This document shows, one piece after another, positions 8,401 to 11,669 of a stretch of DNA of 11,669 bases; positions within the stretch are counted from its first letter, which is position 1, and every line of letters begins with the position of its first letter. The notes beneath the pieces are model-generated. The model was given only the letters and a program-made list of their open reading frames with translations. It did not search any database and was not told the origin of the DNA. Source of the stretch: Oligoflexia bacterium. Its GTDB lineage: Bacteria > Bdellovibrionota > UBA1018. Location: positions 1 to 11,669 of the forward strand of contig CAIOHW010000062.1 of NCBI GenBank assembly GCA_903858195.1. The letters are read 5' to 3'. The position numbers and the translations under genes are program-made.

Positions 8401-9076
8401 GGTAGGGGTTGATCTTGTAGCCTGGGTTAGGAACGATCTGGGAGTGCCAGGGGTACGTGAGGCCCGTGCCTGAAGCCGTAGCGGTTGCCGAGTCATAAAC
8501 TTCATCTAGCGCGACCTCGAACTGATCCCCACTGCAGTTCAGTGGAATCTCATAGAGGGTTTGGCCCGTGCAGGCTCCCGAGAGGCCGCGCATGAGTTGT
8601 CGGTAGAGCGGAACCCCGTCTGGAAAGGCAGGGTTTCCCGTTCCGTAAGAGAACCAGGTCCTGCCATCCTGCGGGTCGCGCGTCGAGGCGGCGTGGTTGA
8701 CGAGCGTCACGCCGATTCCGTCCACCCGGTGGGTCATTGCGCCGGAGGGATCGAGCAGGCGGATGTGGCTTCTGGGCACAAACCGCAGCTTCATGTCCCA
8801 CGAAAAGCTCACCTGTCCGCCGCCCGGATTCACGGCGAAGTCATTCCCGCTTGGGGTGCGGTAGTCAGGCAGGCTTCGTGCGATTTTGAGCTGCGATGCG
8901 TCTGCGAATCGCAGATTGACGGGCTCCGGCAACAGAGGCTCTTCAGGGCCTTGAGTCTGAATCCCGGACTGCTCCGCGATCCGGCCCGAGTGACACCCTT
9001 GGATAGCAAACGCGAACAGGGAAACGGCAAGCAGAGAGCACGAGAGTGCCCGAACGTGTTTACCCCGTAGCGTCAT
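5468..9076 (-). CDS. Large lipoprotein: unknown N-terminal region + LamG-like domain + MauG/CcpA-type di-heme cytochrome c peroxidase
   Basis: Residues are numbered from a GTG at 9103 (1211 aa). I prefer the in-frame ATG at 9076 (residue 10, 1202 aa): it opens a normal lipoprotein signal with basic n-region TLRGKHVR, a hydrophobic stretch and lipobox IQGC at Cys37. Neither start has a Shine-Dalgarno site. Residues about 60-670 are not recognised; two segments (ARGIEPSMPTDGNFIVYQS near 340 and YPWVSPDGNFLLG near 455) look like TolB/PD40 propeller repeats, and several Cys suggest disulfides. About 690-865 is a LamG-like sandwich (LSVQFWVKP, DDWTHLVVDF, IHANGKL, VIDELGIAPRLLGAAEI). About 905-1195 is a CCP_MauG domain with heme sites CASCH (936-940) and CIGCH (1087-1091), QVIDPFTNPQEMGM (Gln994, Glu1004) and GHDG (1144-1147). 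Such enzymes reduce peroxide or oxidise partner proteins outside the cytoplasm. The typical CcpA is only about 320-350 residues, so this fusion is very large. Maturation needs the cytochrome c heme-attachment machinery, not seen here. The inter-heme Trp position appears to be Leu984. Confidence 0.88.
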   Translation of the reverse strand: MTLRGKHVRALSCSLLAVSLFAFAIQGCHSGRIAEQSGIQTQGPEEPLLPEPVNLRFADASQLKIARSLPDYRTPSGNDFAVNPGGGQVSFSWDMKLRFVPRSHIRLLDPSGAMTHRVDGIGVTLVNHAASTRDPQDGRTWFSYGTGNPAFPDGVPLYRQLMRGLSGACTGQTLYEIPLNCSGDQFEVALDEVYDSATATASGTGLTYPWHSQIVPNPGYKINPYPSDQRGNPSTVPTPFMTYQLLYLGSVVGRPVAGDRDFSSTHPLFTNNNDRNRFVTGLGQVVVETTVAAGNHKIPTRIVSAGLRRETFSEVRLTNSGIARGIEPSMPTDGNFIVYQSFLAPTTATGNAGIGHGFHIRRVSGSFDDPRCRRTLACTELRFSLPEPISQMHTHANDPVPGLAPGATFGSRYALFRHRLGTPTLDHIYAPSDLLGIAYPWVSPDGNFLLGTADFGTGGGLDSIGLEYCLNGDNCDPVVNNPNSIRRIRRGAYQMYGDALVADIGTEKVFQAMTLDSPLNEHLRTLARVTAHSSASFDGLWGPALQHPVSHMRALKGTPGTDTLPLFITMNNFSNAQGSLPLLEFTSLGNIDVGQHRRGYLFYSGLQNVGNYTGSGGTNALPYTGLVADLTKSQDVSGNNLAVSVGPGAFFPFNDPAPYTGPLGANERQRHIGRVGQGAYCSSDGAIRLSETPGRSRTGALGSYTDRLSVQFWVKPLALGQRLLLAQSPAYSIAMLSTGELEIKGSAANPTSPSKPFGFSVRSAGNIAVDDWTHLVVDFSIVPARESLRIRIHANGKLATDLESNRMAGVRRLYSGAGGWSFCPNGAGTQQNRALVIDELGIAPRLLGAAEIRAAALIEDPRTLGNAESSAELRARLGMVAGFLEQLNVDVDETHVPADNPITQDRFVLGWHLFFDKNLSSNRTVSCASCHSPQHGYGSPDPSGRGRGVTGQLGRRASPRIVNLAFGTPETGYDLDERAPTLEEQVIDPFTNPQEMGMGSMGAVLARVRANPIYARLVQAALGKPLSSLTELEIRQALSTFVRSLVVGDSPYDRFRAGDASALSDQQKRGYGTFVNHCIGCHGGHALSNRRTFNIGAYPDSHADRGKQGVTGNPRDALAFMVPGLRDLQVRGGLGHDGTLNLQTLLASYNAGGFHPAINKSHEVRAMGLDAAGLADLSAFLTEGLRSSFMLPYTFTSPFPNP

Positions 9077-9099
9077 CCATACAGGATAACGGGAGCATT

Positions 9100-9110
9100 G
9101 CACGCCGTGC
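9100..9110. promoter_or_regulatory. Perfect 11-base dyad upstream of the peroxidase lipoprotein gene (possible operator)
   Basis: GCACG-C-CGTGC is a perfect inverted repeat about 24 bases upstream of the preferred ATG at 9076, where a promoter or operator for this gene would lie. A second stem, GTGTC/GACAC with a 6-base loop, lies next to it at 9115-9130, between the dyad and the ade stop codon. No convincing -35/-10 pair was found here. Short dyads are frequent by chance in GC-rich DNA, so any role is a guess. Confidence 0.2.
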
Positions 9111-9134
9111 AGCTGTGTCGGTCAGGACACGAGT

Positions 9135-10805
9135 TCAGCCGGCCCTGACGTCAATGATCTCAAAGCGATCCACATCCACGAGCCCCTTGTCGGTGAGCTT
9201 GAGGCTCGGGATGACCGGCAGGCTCAGGAAGGCAAGCTGCAGGAAGGGTTCGGCAAGCGTGCACCCGATGGAGCGGCTTGCCGCCTTGAGTGCGTCGATT
9301 CGCTTTCGAAGCGAGTCCGGATCCTGGCTCGACATGAGGCCCCCCAGCGGCAGTGCGAGCGTCTCAATCGCCTCGCCCCCACGGGCGACGGCAAAGCCGC
9401 CTCCGCACTCGATGAGGGCATGGAGCGCCGCTCGCATGTCACGTGGATCGCTTCCCACGACAATCAGGTTGTGGCTGTCGTGGCCGACGCTCGAGGCGAT
9501 CGCGCCCGAGAGCTCGCCAAAGCCCTCGACATAGCCGTTTGCAGGCGCTGAGAAGTTGCCGTGCCGCTCAAGCACGCTTAAGCGCGAGACCCCCGGAGCG
9601 GAGTGCGATGCGACTCGCCGCGAGGTGATGATCTTTCCTTCGATCGTGCCGATCACGTGCACCTGGCCTGACGGGCCCTCGAGGTCCCGGGCCTCGGGGA
9701 CGTGCGCCCGGACGGAGTTGGTGTGGCCCTGTGAACCCAGGCTTGCCGGTGCGATCTCGGAGGCAAAGCGACCGGCCTTGAGAACGGAGTGGATCTGCGT
9801 GCTGGCGACATCATCCAGGATCACGAGGTCGGCGGCACACCCCGGGGCGATGGCCCCTTTTCGGGCAAGCCCGTAGTGGCGCGCCACGCTCCACGACGAA
9901 GCCCGGTAGGCGACCTCCGGCTTGACCCCCCGGCGGATGGCGGTGCGCACGAGGTGGTCGATGTGCCCCTCCATCGCGATGTCGTAGGGATTTCGGTCGT
10001 CGGTGCAAAAGCCAAGAGTGGTGGAAGTCTCGAGAGTGAGGAGCGGGATCAGGGCCTCAAGATCTTTTGCCACGCTTCCTTCGCGAATCCAGACGGCAAT
10101 CCCCTTCATGAGCTTTTCGCGCGCCTCTTCGAGCTCCGAAGACTCATGACAGCTCGAGATGCCGGCAGCCGCATAGGCAGAGAGCGCCTGCCCGCGAAGC
10201 AGGGGACAGTGCCCGTCGATCGGTTTTGCGGCAAATGCGGTGAGCTTTTCAATGATGTCCTCGTCCTTGTGCAGGACGCCGGGCATGTTCATCATTTCGG
10301 CAAGTCCGAGCGCCCGCGGGTGCGATGCGAGCTTGGCGAGGTCGGCGGCTCGAATGGTCCCGCCGCCGTTGGTCTCCATGTGGGTGGCCGGCACGCAAGA
10401 ACTCAGCATCACATGCAGGTCCATCGCGAGCGAGCCTGCAGCATCCAGAAAATACTGGATGCCTGATACCCCCTGCACGTTTGCGAGCTCATGCGGATCG
10501 CAGATCGCCGAGGTCGTGCCGCATTTGAGGACGGCCGCCTCGAAGTTCGAGGGCACCATGAGCGAGCTCTCGACATGGACGTGCGCATCGATGAAGCCCG
10601 GGACGACATGCCTGCCCGCGAGATCGATCTCCCGGCGACCCTTGAGGCCGGGCTCGATCCCCACGATGACCCCATCGCAGATCGAGAGGTCGCCCTGCCG
10701 GAAAGTGCAACTGAACACGTCGAGAAAGCGGACATTTTTCAGAACGAGGTCGCAGGGAATCCTCCCCATGGCGGCGTCGATGCGGCGGGCAAGCGATGAG
10801 CTCAT
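9135..10805 (-). CDS. ade: Adenine deaminase
   Basis: This 556-residue amidohydrolase hydrolyses adenine to hypoxanthine and ammonia in the cytoplasm, feeding purine salvage or breakdown. It matches the AdeC/Ade family (COG1001) along its whole length; E. coli Ade has 588 residues. Seen in order: N-terminal beta-sandwich DLVLKNVRFLDVFS (19-32); metal motif GFIDAHVHVESSLM (His75, His77); GTTSAICDPHELANV with Asp103/His105/Glu106; DGHCP with His199; SCHESSE with His220; GFCTDDRNPYDI with Asp269/Asp270; GAIAPGCAADLVILDD (318-332), where the barrel returns to the sandwich; and the Ade-specific C-terminal domain with SVGHDSHNLIVVGSD (439-453). The frame stays open far upstream, but homology begins only near Met at 10805 and the extra sequence lies antisense to the neighbouring gene. 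No Shine-Dalgarno site is visible before this ATG. It is divergent from the xanthine dehydrogenase gene, whose substrate is its product. Confidence 0.96.
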   Translation of the reverse strand: MSSSLARRIDAAMGRIPCDLVLKNVRFLDVFSCTFRQGDLSICDGVIVGIEPGLKGRREIDLAGRHVVPGFIDAHVHVESSLMVPSNFEAAVLKCGTTSAICDPHELANVQGVSGIQYFLDAAGSLAMDLHVMLSSCVPATHMETNGGGTIRAADLAKLASHPRALGLAEMMNMPGVLHKDEDIIEKLTAFAAKPIDGHCPLLRGQALSAYAAAGISSCHESSELEEAREKLMKGIAVWIREGSVAKDLEALIPLLTLETSTTLGFCTDDRNPYDIAMEGHIDHLVRTAIRRGVKPEVAYRASSWSVARHYGLARKGAIAPGCAADLVILDDVASTQIHSVLKAGRFASEIAPASLGSQGHTNSVRAHVPEARDLEGPSGQVHVIGTIEGKIITSRRVASHSAPGVSRLSVLERHGNFSAPANGYVEGFGELSGAIASSVGHDSHNLIVVGSDPRDMRAALHALIECGGGFAVARGGEAIETLALPLGGLMSSQDPDSLRKRIDALKAASRSIGCTLAEPFLQLAFLSLPVIPSLKLTDKGLVDVDRFEIIDVRAG

Positions 10806-10850
10806 GCTTTGAAGTTTACCATGGCCGGGCGCGTGGGGTAACCGTGGATC
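10806..10850. promoter_or_regulatory. Short divergent intergenic region between ade and xanthine dehydrogenase gene
   Basis: These 45 bases must hold, or lie next to, the promoters of both divergent genes unless ade or its partner is read from elsewhere. On the minus strand, TAAACT about 10 bases before the ade ATG, with TTACCC 17 bases farther upstream, is a weak sigma-70-like candidate. On the plus strand TTGAAG at 10809-10814 has no good -10 partner. The gap is too small for two independent full promoters plus an operator, so signals probably extend into the coding ends. Confidence 0.3.
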
Positions 10851-11669
10851 ATGACCCCCTCCATTCAAGCCAGTCTGGGCCGCTCCATGCAGCGCAAGGA
10901 AGGTCCGCAAAAGCTGACCGGAAAGGCGCGCTACATCGACGACCTTCCCTTCGAAGGCGTCATCCATGGGACGACCGTCCGAAGCCAGATCGCGCGCGGA
11001 AGGATCAAACAGATCCATTTCGAGGGAAACATCCCGTGGAGTGAGTTCACGATCATCACCGCAAAGGACATTGGTCCCGGGCGCACGATTCCGGGCAAGA
11101 ATGTCGTCGCGCTGATTCTTGACGACCAGCCTTATCTGGCTGACCAGATGATCAACCATCCCGAAGAGGCGGTGGTGCTGCTGGCTCATCCCGACAAGTA
11201 CCTGCTCGAGGAGGCCCGCAAATGCGTACGGATCGAGGCGGAGGCGCTTGACCCCTGCTTTTCGATCGATGCAGCTCTCGAGTGCAAGCCCCTGATCTGG
11301 GGCAAGGACAACGTGTTCAAGTCCTACGAGGTGCAAAAGGGCGACATCGCCTCGGTCAGGTCGAAGGCCGACCACATCATTGAAGGCGAGTATTTTACCG
11401 GTGCACAAGAGCAGCTCTACATCGAAAACAACGGAATGGTGGCGATGGCAAGCCCCACGGCCGGTGTGACGGTGTGGGGGTCCATGCAGTGCCCATATTA
11501 TGTTCATAAGGCACTTCTGCCGCTCTTTGGGCTCCCTCCCGAACAGATCCGCATCATTCAGGCCGAAACGGGCGGCGGATTTGGCGGAAAAGAAGAATAC
11601 CCCTCAATGCTTGCCGGCCATGCGGCGATGCTGGCCTGGAAATCCGGCAAACCGGTCAAAATGCTCTAC
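10851..11669 (+). CDS. Xanthine dehydrogenase, molybdopterin-binding subunit (3' truncated)
   Basis: The first 273 residues of a molybdenum hydroxylase large subunit (COG1529) run off the right edge. The enzyme oxidises hypoxanthine to xanthine and xanthine to urate. Residues 10-31 (GRSMQRKEGPQKLTGKARYI followed by DD) match the entry into the Ald_Xan_dh_C domain. AQEQLYIE (185-192) matches the loop with bovine XDH Gln767, here Gln186. GGGFGGKE (241-248) matches the molybdopterin loop; Glu248 corresponds to bovine Glu802, a purine-binding residue that is Val in aldehyde oxidases. This favours a purine substrate. The protein starts directly with this domain, so the iron-sulfur and FAD parts must be separate genes, as in E. 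coli-type XDH; none lies in the window upstream. An in-frame TAA at 10839-10841 leaves ATG 10851 as the first possible start; no good Shine-Dalgarno site is present. It is divergent from ade. Confidence 0.94.
   Translation, partial: MTPSIQASLGRSMQRKEGPQKLTGKARYIDDLPFEGVIHGTTVRSQIARGRIKQIHFEGNIPWSEFTIITAKDIGPGRTIPGKNVVALILDDQPYLADQMINHPEEAVVLLAHPDKYLLEEARKCVRIEAEALDPCFSIDAALECKPLIWGKDNVFKSYEVQKGDIASVRSKADHIIEGEYFTGAQEQLYIENNGMVAMASPTAGVTVWGSMQCPYYVHKALLPLFGLPPEQIRIIQAETGGGFGGKEEYPSMLAGHAAMLAWKSGKPVKMLY

Noticed and set aside
10821..10841. A tiny ATG-to-TAA frame of six codons upstream of the xanthine dehydrogenase gene, a possible leader peptide.
   Set aside because: It has no ribosome site and no regulatory codon pattern, and is of a length expected by chance.
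10806..11507. The ade frame stays open far upstream on the minus strand, giving a possible 790-residue protein.
   Set aside because: Homology to adenine deaminase begins only at Met 10805. The extra part lies antisense to the clear xanthine dehydrogenase gene and resembles no protein I recognise.

Overview
The window is GC-rich, densely coding bacterial DNA with no stretch longer than about 120 bases free of genes. It holds the end of an HtrA-type periplasmic protease, an AAA+ disaggregase, a tRNA with an encoded CCA, a lipoprotein with a di-heme peroxidase domain, and an inner-membrane sulfatase-fold enzyme. A periplasmic c-type cytochrome, a lipobox and an RpoH-like heat-shock promoter suggest a Gram-negative bacterium, perhaps one related to the old Deltaproteobacteria, Bdellovibrionota or Acidobacteria. 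The sequence alone does not settle the phylum. Shine-Dalgarno sites are weak or absent in front of several genes.

Bases 1-3409, plus strand: a protein quality-control block. It starts with the two PDZ domains of a DegP/HtrA-like protein cut by the left edge. After a 49-base gap comes a complete clpB, preceded by a sequence that resembles a sigma-32 (RpoH) promoter. A tRNA-Gln(UUG) follows 50 bases after clpB.

Bases 3420-10805, minus strand: three genes read leftwards in the order ade (adenine deaminase), a very large lipoprotein, and a five-helix membrane protein with an LtaS/MdoB-like sulfatase domain. The lipoprotein joins an unrecognised N-terminal region to a LamG-like domain and a MauG/CcpA-type di-heme peroxidase. 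Gaps of about 58 and 62 bases would allow co-transcription, though the products have no obvious common pathway.

Bases 10851-11669, plus strand: the start of a molybdopterin-binding subunit of xanthine dehydrogenase, cut by the right edge. It is divergent from ade across 45 bases. Together the pair would turn adenine into hypoxanthine and then xanthine and urate, so the right end looks like a purine-catabolism locus.

The most unusual item is the large peroxidase fusion: its peroxidase domain appears to have the MauG-type tyrosine heme-ligand position but to lack the usual inter-heme tryptophan. The next is the clpB promoter, which lies so close to the start codon that the mRNA may be leaderless. 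I saw no CRISPR array, insertion sequence, phage gene or clear sign of recent transfer.
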